NCBI GenBank assembly: GCA_918026815.1
Contig: CAKJVC010000012.1
Location: forward strand, 248,001 to 312,000
DNA length: 64,000 bases
Direction of reading: 5' to 3'
Origin: Chalara sp. BL73
Taxonomy: Eukaryota > Ascomycota > Leotiomycetes > Helotiales
Shown here: positions 37,601 to 50,110 of the stretch, piece after piece
How the letters are laid out: each line of letters starts with the position of its first letter
Position numbering within the stretch: position 1 is the first letter of the stretch
The notes under the pieces: generated by a model
The model's input: only the letters and a program-made list of their open reading frames with translations
Told to the model about the DNA's origin: nothing
The model's database searches: none
Made by a program: the position numbers and the translations under genes

Positions 37601-40600
37601 CTCCAATATCCGATGCCAGCAGCTTGAGGAAGACATTCGAGACCTTGGAGAGCCACCAGAGATTCTTCAAGAAATATATCGACCAACAGTTTCGAGACTT
37701 AATCAGCTTCAAGGAGAGTTCAATAATCTCCTGAAGATAATAACTCAAGCAAAGCCGCATGAAAGGCTACTTAAGATGTTCTCTAGCGACGAAGATTGGA
37801 CAAAAGAATTAAAGCTGCTGCAGAGAAATATTGACCAGATCATACGACGTTTGACAGTGGCATACCATGCTTACAATGACTTAATTATCCCGGTCATAAA
37901 CATGCTTCGCTCTCTACAGATTGGCCTGTCCCTGGCTATCTTAGCACTATCGACTAAATCTGCGCAGGATGAGACGATCATGAAACTTGGTGAGATGACT
38001 CCTTTCTTGGGCGGTCGCCCAGGAACTGTGGATGAGGATTTTATCTCGCATCACCCTTTGGAGTACATGAAGTTTTTAGCGGCTGCATGTGCTACGGAAG
38101 GCGTGTCTTCATTGAGTTCGAATACCCGAAACTCGCTTCTCAGAACCTTCCATCTATGTTACGAACAATGGCGCGAGAAGCGTGAGAAGGATCTCGAGTT
38201 TATCCAAAAGAATTATGGGATTTATAGCTACCGTGGCAGTGCTGAGGATGAGGACGATGATAATCAGGAAGAATTCAATAAGCTCTTCCCGGCGTACGAT
38301 GAGGATCCAGCCAGCTCCACTGTCGCGGCATCTGATACTACAAGAGATATCTCTCTAGCGCTTGCCAAGACACATTCTGAGATATTCCTTGACGGCCATT
38401 CCTCATCTGAGAGTGTCTTCTCTCTCGTTCGACATATCTCTCAGAAGATTAGCATGCTTCGCGGTGAAAACTCTAGTGCTTCAGCGGATGGCCATCTGAC
38501 CGAAAATCTGCTTCCTGGTGCTTTGCTCCTTGTCAACCACAATATCGAGGCATTAAATTCTACGTCGGCAGCTTCTGAGTCTTATGACTTTTATGCTGAC
38601 TCCAACCTACCAGAGGCTCGAAAGCTTGTAAATCTTGTTCACAAGATTCAGACTCGCTTTCGTGAATTGCAAGGTGTTGATGAGATTGGTCATATGCAGC
38701 CGCTTGAGGACGTCTTGGTCCACTGCCGAGAGCTACTTCAACTCAAGCATACTGAACCTCTTGCCAAAATCATCACAAAGGTTGAAAAAGTGCATGCATT
38801 TATGCACGAATGGCAATTCGGTGGTTGGGCCAGTTATGTATATGGCGCAAAGACTCTTTACGACAGCGTCACGGAGACCATCATCAGCTGGCGGCGACTA
38901 GAATTATCTACGTGGTCAAAACTGTTCGACGTGGAGAGCCATAAATGCGAAGATGTGGCTAAGCTGTGGTGGTTGCCCGCATACGAGATCATCATTGCGA
39001 CACCACTCTCCAAGTCAGAGTCCGTCGATGAGCTTCGAGATTACGCCCCTCAGCTGCTGAATGTTCTCGGGAATTATTTCTCGACTGCAATAGTTGGCCA
39101 ATTTGTCCCTAGTCTTCAGCTTGTCGTTCAGCTAAACAGACATCTTGAGATCCTTAGAATTGATGTTCCATCATTGTCAATTATTCATGATGCTCTATCC
39201 AACTTCATCGCGTACTATTCAAGATACATAAAGCCAGTTCAGGAGAGTCTCAAGAAGGGCAGAGCTTCATTGGAGAAAGCAATGAAGGATGTTTTATTGC
39301 TTGCCAGTTGGAAGGACACCAACATTGTGGCTCTACGAGATAGTGCCAAGAGATCTCATCATAAGCTCTTTAAGATTGTACGAAAGTTTCGCTCTCTTCT
39401 CGGTCAACCCATGGAAGCAATTATTAAGGTTGGCTTACCAGACGAAACTACCGTTGATACTCAAGCATCGCAGACTTTATTGCAATTCCTTCCCTCAGTT
39501 GATCTTATAGCATTAGAGTTATGCGCATCATCGGTCCCGAACTGGACAGAAAAGAACAAACGGTTTGTTAATGTGTCCAAAACAGTTTGCATCATGTCAG
39601 ATCTCAGCCACCCACCAGAATCAGCTATCGAAGGGTCAATTTACATCGATTCCTTCCTTACCAATATTCTCACGTCGATTGCTGAGCTTCAGAAGGCAAC
39701 ACCTTCAGTTTTGACCGAAGAAAATAAGTCAAGTGTGAAGCACTTGAAGCTAAGAAAGACAAAATTGTTTAACGAAACCCTGAAAGAGCTCCGTCACATG
39801 GGCATCAAATCAGTCAGAGACACCGATACACTCTCAAAACAAGACTCCATCTCTACTATCCTCTCTCGCGCTGAGAACTTGCCCCTTATCAAGAATTTCG
39901 ATTCTCGCGGGCTTGAGTATTACTTCCATAAAACAGTAGACCTTGTGCCACGTGCTAGAGAAGCTACTCGGCAGCATTCTGAAGATTTAAGTAAGGATCA
40001 AGTGGGCCGAAGCCTGGCTCGGCTAGAAGGATTGGTTTCTACTGCCTTGTCTCAAAGAACCTTTTTGGCTATGACTGCCCTAAATCTGCTGAAGCTAGAG
40101 CAAAAGCTGGCTATGACACGAGCTCTTTGGTCACCAAGCCGCTATACTATCACAATCCAAGTTGCGACCTCAACGCACGGAAAGCTTCTTCAATGGTTGC
40201 CTAATATCCTAAAAGTTGCGCTGGAGCTAATTCAAGTTCAAGCCAGGTTGGGGAAGATCGATAACCGCACTATTCAGGATATCATCTCTACATATATTGG
40301 AAATTTTTCCAGTCTTTCAGAGAAATGGAGAAATTCAACTGCCCTCCCAGCGAATATTATATCGACTGAGCGGCAACAGCTAGAACGACAGACTGAAGAG
40401 ATAACCACTCAGCTCAAAGCTTATCTCGTGGAGACAGCCGAAAATCGACTAGATCTTGCTTTCATCTTAAAGCAGATTCTGCCTTGGATGGATATTGATT
40501 CGGTTCCGTTCGTTAATGATTCTGAGCAAGAGCCTATCACCAATCTGAACACAAAACTAACCGAAGTTTGCGATACTGTACTTATTACTATCCAAGAGTA

Positions 40601-43508
40601 TAAAGATGCTATTAGCAACATTCCAACCACTACCGATAACTCAAAGTGGTTCGTGGAAAACGAGAAATCACTTTCAGACAGCATCAAGGCATTATACTGT
40701 GATACAGTCACAAATCAAAGGGATACGATTATTGATCAGCTTGACGGTGCCTTTGAAGTCCTCCGCAGACTTGATCTCACGAACACCAAGACGAGCGAGA
40801 CAGCCGGTGCCATCTTTGCCGTAGCCATGCCTATCCTCGAACAATACTACAATATAACGCATGAGGCTGTGACTCGATACGCGCAGCTTCACCGTGCTAC
40901 CTGCAAGACTGCGTACATCCTCACAAAGACCTTTATCCAAATTGCTACTCAAGGCTTCTGTACTCCATCTGAAGAGGCTGACGCGGAAGATGGCAAAACT
41001 GACAAACTAGAAGGTGGTACTGGCCTTGGTGAAGGTGATGGTGCTGAAGATATAAGCAAGGATATTCAAGATGATGAAAATTTGGATGAGCTTGCTCAAG
41101 AACCTAACATGGGCAACAAAGAAGAAATCGAAGATGAAAATGACGCAGTCGACATGGCTGATGGTGATATGGAAGGCGAAATGGGAGATGCAGAAGATGA
41201 CAGCAAGGATGAAGACGGCTCAGACAGTGATGATAGTGGCGATGAAATGGACGAAGAAGCGGGCGACGTAGATGATTTAGATCCTACAGCTGTGGATGAG
41301 AAGATGTGGGATGGTGATACGGAGGAAGCAGAAAAAGACCAAACTGGCGATGATTCTAAGGGAAAGGCTCAAAAAGATGAACAAATTGCCGCTCAAGAAA
41401 ACAGTAAAGAGACGACAGAGGAAGAAAATGATGGTGATGGGGAGGAGGAATTGGAGGGAGCAGAGCAAGGAGAAGAAGTCAAGCAGCAGGATGATATCGA
41501 AAAGCACGATCCACATGCTGAAGAAGGAGAAGCTCTCGATTTGCCTGAAGACATGAATTTTGATGGGCAAGAAGAGGAGGATGATCTAGCCAGTGATGAT
41601 GGAATGAATGACTTATCGGACGCCGAGGATATTAAAGAAGGGGATGAAGAGGCACCAAATGATGGGAAGGCAGATCCAGAAGGCGAAGATGTTGACCCTC
41701 AGGAGAATCCTAGTATAGGGGACGATATGGACATTATTGATCTAGAGGAAGAGGAGGAGGGAGAAGGTGAAAAGACAGAGGAAGCTGGCGAACATGCCGA
41801 GGAGGATCTTGAGGAGCAACAGCGCGAGGATCACGGGCCTCTCCAGGATAGAAATGATGACGCCAATGCAGACACTGACAATGCAGTCACTAGCGACGCC
41901 CAAGGTGCCGGGCAAGATCAAGAGAACCAAACCGAGGACAAAGATTCCGCCAACAAAGCCCAGCGAGAACATGGAGGAAAAGGTGGCGAGTCGTCGGAGC
42001 AGCAAGAAGCTTCCGCTGAGGATGGGGAAAATGGTCGCCAAGCAAATGGTGATGCACCCAGGGATTCTCGGGACCAAACGAATGACGCCTCAGAAGCTCA
42101 TCCATTCAAGAAACTTGGCGATGCACTTGAGAGCTGGCATCGACAACAAACTCAAATCCGAGATGCCACTGAACAGAAAGAGCCAGACCAAGCTCAAGAC
42201 AAGAATAGGGATCTGAGCAAGGAGAGTTCCGAGTTCCAGCATTTGCAAGATGAAGATGCACAGGCAGACGATCAAGCTATGGGCACTGCTACTGAAGAAC
42301 AAGCTCATGCAATTGATGAATCTATGGCAGTTGATACTGATACTCAAGACATGCCGGATCAATTCCAACCTGACGAACTGGAGCAGGATGAACCAGACAA
42401 GGATGATGTTATGGATCTTGATGACCTCTCCGAAGGCCGAGAGACAAACCCATCCGATGCCTATGAAGGCCGTGCCGGCGCCTCAATCAACCAAGCCAGG
42501 CCTGACCGCGATAAGGACGTGGATGCCGCTCAAGCCCATGCCCCGGAACTCATGGACGAGTCTGATGTTGAGGAAGTTGACAATCAGCTTGAGAGCACCC
42601 ACCTTGACAGCACAGAGTTTCTGAATTCCCGCTCTGCCGCCGATGCCCGCCAACAATGGACACGCTACGAAATTCAAACCCGGCCTCTCTCCCTGTCCCT
42701 GACCGAACAGCTCCGCCTCATCCTTGCGCCGACGCTCGCCACCAAAATGCGCGGCGACTTCCGCACCGGCAAGCGGCTCAACATCAAACGCATCATCCCG
42801 TACATCGCCTCGCAATACAAGCGCGACAAGATCTGGATGCGGCGTAGCGTACCCTCAAAAAGGAACTACCAAATCATGCTTGCAGTCGACGACTCCAAAT
42901 CCATGGGCGAATCTGGATCCGGAGAACTCGCCATGGAGACGCTTGTAATGGTGGCCAAGAGCCTGAGCATGCTGGAAGTCGGCGAGATGTGCGTCGTGGG
43001 ATTTGGGGAGGGCGTCAAGGTGGCGCACGATTTCGATGCGCCGTTTAGCGCAGATGCGGGGCCGAGGGTGGTCCAGCATTTCGGGTTCGGGCAGGAAAAG
43101 ACGGACGTCACGACGTTGGTAAGGGAGAGCATTGAGCTCTTCCGTACCGCGCGGGCAAAGAGCAGTAACTCGTCGACGGATCTGTGGCAGATGGAGCTTA
43201 TTATCTCTGATGGGGTGTGCAATTCCTCGGAACACGAACCGATTCGTCAGTTGCTAAGGCAGGCGTTGGAGGAGAGGATCATGATGGTGTTTGTGATTGT
43301 GGATGATCTGAAGAATAAAAAGAAAGGGGAGAGCGTTATGGATTTAAAGGAGGCCAAGTTTGTTAATGGCGAGGTCAAAATTGAGAGGTATCTGGATACA
43401 TTTCCATTCCAGTATTACCTGATTGTTAGTGACGTAAAGGAGTTGCCTGGTGTTTTGGCGACACTATTAAGGCAGTGGTTTGCGGAGGTGGCGGATTCTT
43501 CTAGTTAG
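28601..43508 (+). CDS. MDN1: Midasin, AAA+ ATPase of 60S ribosome assembly
   Basis: Three exons: 28601-35860, 35924-36244 and 36291-43508, giving 4932 residues (yeast Rea1/Mdn1 is about 4910). Introns are GTTAGT..TGTAG and GTTAGT..CTCAG, both phase 0. After an N-terminal domain, six AAA+ modules show Walker A motifs at about residues 306 (GLAGSGKT), 642 (GETGIGKT), 1092 (GPTSSGKT), 1384 (GETGCGKT), 1765 (GSPGVGKT) and 2077 (GPPGSGKS). Walker B is LDEIN/LDELN/LDEIS/LDEMN in modules 2-5, but IEDLD in module 1 and LDNAN in module 6, which fits weak end modules. A linker of about 1700 residues leads to an Asp/Glu-rich stretch (about 4090-4640) and the MIDAS domain with DDSKSMGES near 4726. It removes assembly factors (Rsa4, Ytm1) from pre-60S particles in the nucleus. 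The start is the first ATG; the frame is open a little further upstream without one. Confidence 0.97.
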
Positions 43509-43755
43509 TTCGTTTTGGTGTTGGTGTTGGTGTTTGTGGAATATGATATTGTAAGGACAGTTTGCATTTGTTGGTGTTTGGCGTACGTAGATAGAAAAGT
43601 ACTTCACGTGAATATCTTGTCTGGTGTTCAACGTCTGAGTTGCGCTAAAGTGTCAAGCTATGTTACAAAGCCACAATTGTTCTCTCCTTAATTCTACTTT
43701 CCCTGTGCTTTACCGCTTTCCTGAATGCAAAAGGGAATAGAAAATGCCGTAAGGC

Positions 43756-44531
43756 TTATGAATTCAAATGATAATAGTCCTCTGAAGAGCCAGTCTTGCG
43801 AAAATCACGGCATGTTTCTCTTATTTCCAACGCGTGATTATGGTATACGCATAATGGTATCTCTTTAAGAGGATTGAGAACTATATGGCCCTTCTCTTTT
43901 CTTCTCATGAGTAAGATAAGGTCAGTTCTTAAATCTCTCATTTCCAACAACTCCACGATATCTTCCGTTGACCAGGTTACCCCGGAGCTCCGATAATCCC
44001 CTTGCTCGGGCCCTGCCTCTAAGACATAGTAGAGGACATGTGAAGCGAACTTGCGTAACCCCCAAGTCGTAGGTATTTTCTTGTAGATCTCCTTAACAAT
44101 CCCAGGGGTTGGGAACGACCGAAGCGAATTGGCTGTTCTGACGTAAGAGCTGACGATCCGATTCTCAAGCTTAGTTATGCCAAACGTGGCTGCCAGTCGG
44201 TAAAGTGCTACGAGGAGGAGAGCCTGATTATGTAACTCATCCGCATCTTTCAAAAGTGGCAAATATCCGGAGGTGAACCAGTTAACCAACATGAAGAATG
44301 ATTCGCTATGTTCTTCAGGGAACATCCGAATATTGGCCTCACGGTTGAAGATTCCACTCCTGAGCCAGCTATCAAACCCAGGATAGGTACTTAAGAGCGT
44401 TTTGTCAAGTTGAACTAGGTCTCCATGGGGCCCAACACGGATGTGTATAAGCTCATGGCCAAGTGGTCTAGTCACATTTTAGAGATGCTTCTAAAAGTTC
44501 TTTATACTCCGCAGACTTACGCCCAAGACAT
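43756..44531 (-). CDS. BTB/POZ-domain protein with C-terminal Cys/His motif
   Basis: The large frame (44467-43756) has no ATG near its start. A GTAAGT..GACTAG intron links it to a tiny exon 44531-44521 (ATG TCT TGG GC), giving 240 residues in frame. Motifs are HIRVGPHGDLVQLDKTLL and a BTB-like GFDSWLRSGIF in place of YF..MF, then SFFMLVNWFTSGYL, a helical region and the tail IPLCVYHNHALEIRETC. This matches the layout of the BTB gene at 7511-8353, including the Cys-x2-His-x-His pattern. Function unknown; possible Cul3 or dimerisation adaptor. It lies tail-to-tail with midasin, 247 bp away. The 5' exon is the weakest part of the model. Confidence 0.72.
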
Positions 44532-45167
44532 GTTGAGTTCAAAGAACTTGCAGATATCGCGGCCAGATAGTACGAGGGGTAGCGAGTCAGCGTCAGACTA
44601 TTCGAAATGGTTAGTTGGTCCCTTGGCCGTGTAACGGGGAGAGTAATAGACTAAATAAGATATTGGGATGAATGGGAAAGAGGCGACCGAGCCCTGTTAC
44701 TCTTTACCAACCAAGAAAGTGAGTTCTATAATAATTTCTAAAACTGATTCAACCGCTGAACCGCAATGATTGTATAGTTGAGAAGAATAGGTAAGCGTTC
44801 TTTGTTATTCCTCAAGGTAGAAAGTTGATTATTGATGTGAGTTGAAACTTTTGGAAGTAAGGAAAGAAAGAAATAAGGTGGTGGTGAAAGACCAACTCCA
44901 CGCGTTGAAAAAGAGGTGTGGTGCGGTGCAGGCACTCGTTCCTTCCAACTCAGTTAAGACAAGGATCACATGACAGTAAATCGCAGTAAGAGAGGGATTT
45001 GAGGATATTGGATTAAGAGAGGTTTGAAATTTTCAAAGCCTCAGGTACGCAAATAAGCAGATCTATCAGAAATAGTCGTCGGTAGAGAGCTTCTATATTA
45101 TTGGATGTGTGGAACATGTTTTCCTGAGAGCTTGATCTAACTATCCTTGGCCGTGGCATGAGCGTTG
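44532..45167. other. Intergenic stretch
   Basis: About 640 bp between the BTB gene start and the 3' end of the aminopeptidase gene. No supported coding frame was found. Confidence 0.5.
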
Positions 45168-46968
45168 TTACTCTTCATGAGCACAACTTCCAATGTGTCT
45201 CTCTCCTTCAAAGACTGTCCATTCGAAGTCATCTATAGCTCTTGCCATTGCACCCGTCACCGAGCTTGAGCTTATCAATGTCTTCGGAATGATCTTCTCT
45301 CCTTCAGTTGCCAGGATTGAGAGTACATGAGCAGCAGTCTAGAAATTATGTTAGTTTTTGGTACCAAGGATTTTCTAGAACCAAGGATTTTCTAGAATCA
45401 CCCACCTTAGCATTGACAGTTATTATCGTCGAATTAGCATTACTATAAGTATCGCAAGCTTGGTGATAGCAATTATCCTGCTCAACGCCAGTCCCCGTAT
45501 GAAGTCCCCCAACTGGTTTTTTTAGAACGGTCATAAAAGTTGCATAATCGCTCCCACCCGTGAACACAGCTGGCGTGACATTAAGCCCTTTGCTAGTCAA
45601 GTCATCTACGAAGAGTTTTTCAATTACTTCCGATCCCGGAGCACCTGCAAGACCGTGAGTACTTCCATCGCCATCAAACACCCCGAAATAACCTCTGGAG
45701 ACCATGTCAAAGTTCAGATAAGCGAGAAGTTGGTCTACAGCGCTGGCGTTTAGATTTGCTGTATAGTAGGTTGAGCCGATCTTTCCAATCTCCTCTGCTC
45801 CCCACCATGCGAAACGGACTTTATTCTTCACGTTGAATTTTTGAAGGGCCTCGAAGACTTCCAGGATCAAGGAGGTTCCTGATCCATCATCATTGATACC
45901 AGGCCCAGCAGGAACGCTATCCAAATGTGCACCAAGCATGATGACATTATTAGGGTCGCCACCCTTGGTTTCCGCGAAGACATTCTGCGTAATTCTTGTC
46001 TCAATAATCTGGGTCTGTTGGAAATATGCTTCGATAGCCTCTCCAGCATCTAACCTAGCCTTCAGCGCTAAACCATCGACCTGATCGATCCACCCTGCGG
46101 GGACAAAATTCTCAGGATCTGGAGCTGAAAGAGTTCCGGCAGTGGCATGGGTTGGCACATTATTCCAGATTATTACTGCCGCAGCTCCGGCGGCAGCCGC
46201 TGGCCGCACACGACCGGCGAGGGTACCTCCTGTCGGACAAGTGCCTCGCTCTACAATGACAATCTTGTCTTTCACATCGATCGCGGCATATGAGGATGCA
46301 TTGCAACCCGCAGCGCCGGGTATGCCTAGGACCAAAGGCGCTGTGATTCCTTCGGAAGGTGTAGATGGTGAGTATGTCAAACCAAATACGTAGTAGTCAA
46401 CTCCAGTAATCTTGAGTGAGATTGATTCGACATGCGTAAAAAGTGCAGGGAAGTCCTGAAGCCAAGAAATTGAAGTTGAGGAAAACTTCTCCAATTTGGC
46501 TTTTATAAAGTCTCGTGATGCGGCAAATCCGGGAAAGCCGAAGGCTCGTTGGCCGCCGTTTGCAAGCGCAATATTGTATAATTCGTCTAGGTTGCTCAAT
46601 AGACTGAAATTCTATTAGTTTGTGATTAGAAACTTGAGCACCAATCAACTCTACCCATCAGAAGTGATTTCTTTTTGGAGCGCTTCTGAAGAGACGTATG
46701 GAAGCGCAGTCGGAGTTGGTAGGCAGCTACATGCACTTGACACTCTGGAAGCTATGTTTCCGGCGCAATTGGCAATCGCATATGTAGGTATTGAAGCAGT
46801 TGCTGTCACCGGAGCAGTTGTGAAGGTAGCGCAGAAGGATTGTGCTGCTTCTAGACGTCCTGGAGTCTGGGTTGCACGCAAAGCTCGGAGACAATTGTCC
46901 GCACCACAAGTGGCATCCGCAACCGCCGCCCATGCGGCAGCCAGGAACGATCTTTGGAGGAGCTTCAT
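45168..46968 (-). CDS. Secreted M28-family aminopeptidase with PA domain
   Basis: Three exons: 46968-46655, 46603-45406 and 45338-45168, giving 560 residues. The introns are GTAGAG..TTTCAG and GTGGGT..TTCTAG. A signal peptide (MKLLQRSFLAAAWAAVADA) is followed by a Cys-patterned module at about 20-90 (CGADNCLRAL, SFCATFT, CAGN, SRVSSACSCLP). A PA insert follows at about 200-300. The zinc peptidase core shows its ligands: GAHLDSVPAGPGINDDGSG (His and bridging Asp), WWGAEE (catalytic Glu pair), NFDMVS (Asp) and DNCYHQACD (His). It should remove N-terminal residues from peptides outside the cell or in the vacuole, as aminopeptidase Y does. The last exon has no partner in the open frame and was found by splice-frame match. 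Intron 2 carries a 17-bp tandem duplication. Confidence 0.92.
45363..45396. repeat. 17-bp tandem duplication inside an intron
   Basis: ACCAAGGATTTTCTAGA is present twice with no mismatch, end to end, within intron 2 (45339-45405) of the aminopeptidase gene. It makes up about half of that 67-bp intron. Confidence 0.9.
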
Positions 46969-48101
46969 CTTAAAGACAGTTAGACAAGTCGTTCACTGAC
47001 GTTGCCTTGGGAAGCGGCTCTGTTCAAGTAGTCTTTCATGCTGTACCACAGTACTCCGGCTCGATAATTGGAGCCCGGATAAAGTCATACATCGAGCAGC
47101 TCGCAATCCAATCGGCTCTTGCTAACTTCCTCATTTGAGCCTCGCAGCTCGTAAGGTATGCAGAGAGCAACATCATAGATACTCGAAAGTAGAAGGTGCT
47201 GCTAGGTTGGTGCCGGGTTGGAAAGTCTTGGATTCTTGGGGCCAAGAGATCTACCGGTTGCCGAAAATCTTCAAGGGTGTGCTCTGCCTCTGGATGGAGG
47301 ATTCCAAAACATTTCCGGGATATGAAATCGATTGAATCTTGTAGGCCGTAATTATTGTGGTCTAAAAGGTCATGTGCGGAGAGGTCGGTGGCCTCACTTT
47401 TGCACAACGTGCTCGAATTCATGATCACGTGATGATATTCAGCCCGACCGATTTTGCCTTTTCCCTTTACCTCTCTTCAAGTAGGCCAAGCTTCAATGCG
47501 AGTAGATATATTGCTCATTCTAGCAACTAGTCTCGTAATATAATCAAAGCCTTTACATTAAAACTTCTTGAATTTGGTCTTAGGGCCCTTACACGTGACA
47601 GCGCGATAAGGTCGGGCAACTCTAATAACACGGCTTCCCTTTCTCATAGCAACAAGCTAAGTCAGTTCAATATAAATATCATAAAGCTACCACTTCTCAT
47701 TCATTCGTAATGCATCCTAATCACACAAACACCACAATCATTCAACCAATGATTCAGGGTCAGGACCTTTAGGTTGAGGTGTTTGTAATCGAACCACATG
47801 TTCGGCTCACATCAAGAGCATGTCGACAAAGCATAGCCTTTGTGAATCTTCGTAGTCCATACGCCTTTAAATAAATCTGAAAGCGAAATCTAGAAACCAT
47901 ACATGAAACGTTCATTCAAGCCGACCAGGATACTTGATAAAAGCACTTAATCCCATCCTAAACCAACCAAATTGTGTGTTGGGACAGAAGTTATTCCATC
48001 CAGTTACTAACCGCCGCTATTGAAGTATGAAAGGAGGTTTCAGAAGTCCAGGAACTTAAAACGAAACAACCTTATCCTTCCAGTATCAGCCGCGAACAAC
48101 A
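46969..48101. other. Intergenic stretch with one doubtful open frame
   Basis: About 1.1 kb. A minus-strand frame from ATG 47422 to 47036 (128 codons) reads fairly like protein (for example LEDFRQPVDLLAPRIQDF) but matches no family I know and has no splice partner that I could support. It may be a small gene or a remnant. The rest shows nothing. Confidence 0.4.
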
Positions 48102-50110
48102 TGTCATCCAATTCGTCTTGCGCCGCTGGCCAAAATGACGAGAGCCATGCGGTCCGCCATGGTTTTAGAGAAGCAATTACAGTGACCAATGATAAAATTT
48201 TTGGGTGTTTCTCGGTGTATTGGGACGTTTGATCCCTTCAAGCAAGCCAAGGATATATTCTCAACACTTCCAACAGAGCTGAAACTACGGATCATGGAAA
48301 ATCTATGCAGCACAGATATTCTCAATGTTAGGCTCACCTCGACCGAATGTGCAAAACTTGGTGCCGAGTATATGTTCAAGGGTGGGTTCACTATTCGGCC
48401 GCATCTTAGAGATATGACAAGACAAGAGAAGGTCTCTAATAACTCGTTGATGGCTGGTAGTGTCAAGTGCTTGACTCTTTTCACAGGAGATATGCACATT
48501 ACGGATTTCTCTAGCGCAGTCATGGCATACATAAAACGGCCAGGACGGCGGCAGTTTGTGTCTAGGCGACTCCTTCATGATCATCAAGTATGGCGTACCC
48601 ACCTGCTCTAACGATTGGAGAAGCTCCCAGCTATGTTTACATGTAAAGCTGCTAACTGATTTATGTTAGCCTTGAACTCGCTACCCAAGGTCCCCTACAG
48701 CGATTCATAAGGTGCTCAAGAATACATTCTATATGAAGTAACTAGAAGCACACTGCAACAGGGCCAGATTGCAGGAGATGCTTCCCCGTTTCTGAAACCT
48801 TTCTGAGATTATTATTACGTCTCCCAGATTTCCTTTTTCTGGCGTTGGAAGTGGTTTAAAACCCGCTTGGGGCCAGATCACAGGCTTCCATGAAGAGATT
48901 ATCAAGCCAGAATGTTTTAGTCAAATGATATATCGAGGCGCACCTTTTCAACAGCATGAGATTGTCACCATGCGCTACTGGGATATCTTATCAGCTGTGC
49001 AAAGTATGTCCTCTCCGGTTCAAAATTGTGTATGGATACATTCCCAATAGAATGTATAATTAGGGTTGGGAATGCCTAAACCCAGAAGGAATTTCTTGAT
49101 AAATTTCGTCGTACGACAGCCCAGATTCGAGATATTCGTGTTGGATTTACTTATAGACACAGAAGTTATTCCTTAATCGTGACCAGGAATATTGGATCCT
49201 TCTTCAGTCATCTCCAATTCTTGACCCACTTAGACATCAGTTGGTACTTCCTCCAGGGCTGCGTTGATATGATATCTATGCCGTTTCTGAGAACACTTCA
49301 ACATGCTTTCTTTAAGAGTAAATGGAAATCACTCCAGGGCCTGCGATTTCAGTACATTTGAGCGTGCGAAGATGATCTAATGTCATTCTTCCGAAACCAC
49401 TCTGTTAGTCTAAAGTACTTACATCTCAGCGAATGGGCAATAGTCGTTAATCATGATGATTGTTCTAAAGACAAATGTATAACCCGCTCATATAGGGATT
49501 TCTTACAAATTTGAAACATTACTTGAAGCTAGAAAACGTTTCAATTTCTCATCACCAAAGACGAAGATCAGCCAGTGTATGATGCTGACTAGAATGAAAT
49601 TCATGATCTATTCCGTCCGAATATGGCGAAGAACTCGATGCTGCTAGAGGTATAACCTTTATTGCTTGTACCCCTTACTCCTCTCCTTGAGTAAGCCACG
49701 CTAATGTCACCTAGTGGTTTATTCGAGAAAAAATTGACTGGCCTATGGATGATAACGACTCGTGGAGTGGGATCAATTGGATCGAAAAGTGGACACCAGT
49801 CGCTGGGCGGCTACTACTGCAAATGATCTCAGACACAAATTCTGACGGCGAGCGGGAAGAAATGGCGAGAATTTTGGAGAGACTAGTGACGGATGGGAGT
49901 GATAAAATGACACTTCAGGTGATAGAGATGATTGCAATGATAATGGAAACTTAAAGGAACCGTCCAACCTAGATCCGTTTGCCGAACACCGTAGCCCGCC
50001 GCCACACTTTGCTGGCTGGATAACGGAGGACGGAGACTGGACAACAGATGACTCTGATCGAGACTCGGGGGATAATTTGGATGGAGAGTCTCAAGAAGGG
50101 AAAGTCTGAA
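48102..50110 (+). pseudogene. Decayed F-box gene
   Basis: The 5' part is still readable: ATG at 48102, a good intron at about 48180-48244 (GTGACC..TTCAAG), then an F-box (STLPTELKLRIMENLCSTDILNVRLTS) and AEYMFKGGFTIRP. After about 48540 the frame is lost. Pieces of one protein continue in shifting frames: PAWGQITGFHEEIIKPE (about 48870), LTHLDIS and LRFQYI (49200-49360), then a TGA followed at once by ACEDDLMSFFRNH and SLKYLHLSEWAIV (49360-49440). The C-terminal acidic part (49745-50110) needs a further frame change near 49910. Several frameshifts and stops make it a pseudogene of an F-box/leucine-rich fungal protein. It was not reconstructed. Confidence 0.8.

Noticed and set aside
40970..42640. 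Overlapping Lys/Arg/Met-rich frames in the midasin acidic region
   Set aside because: They are shadows of the GAA/GAT-rich repeats that encode the Asp/Glu stretch.
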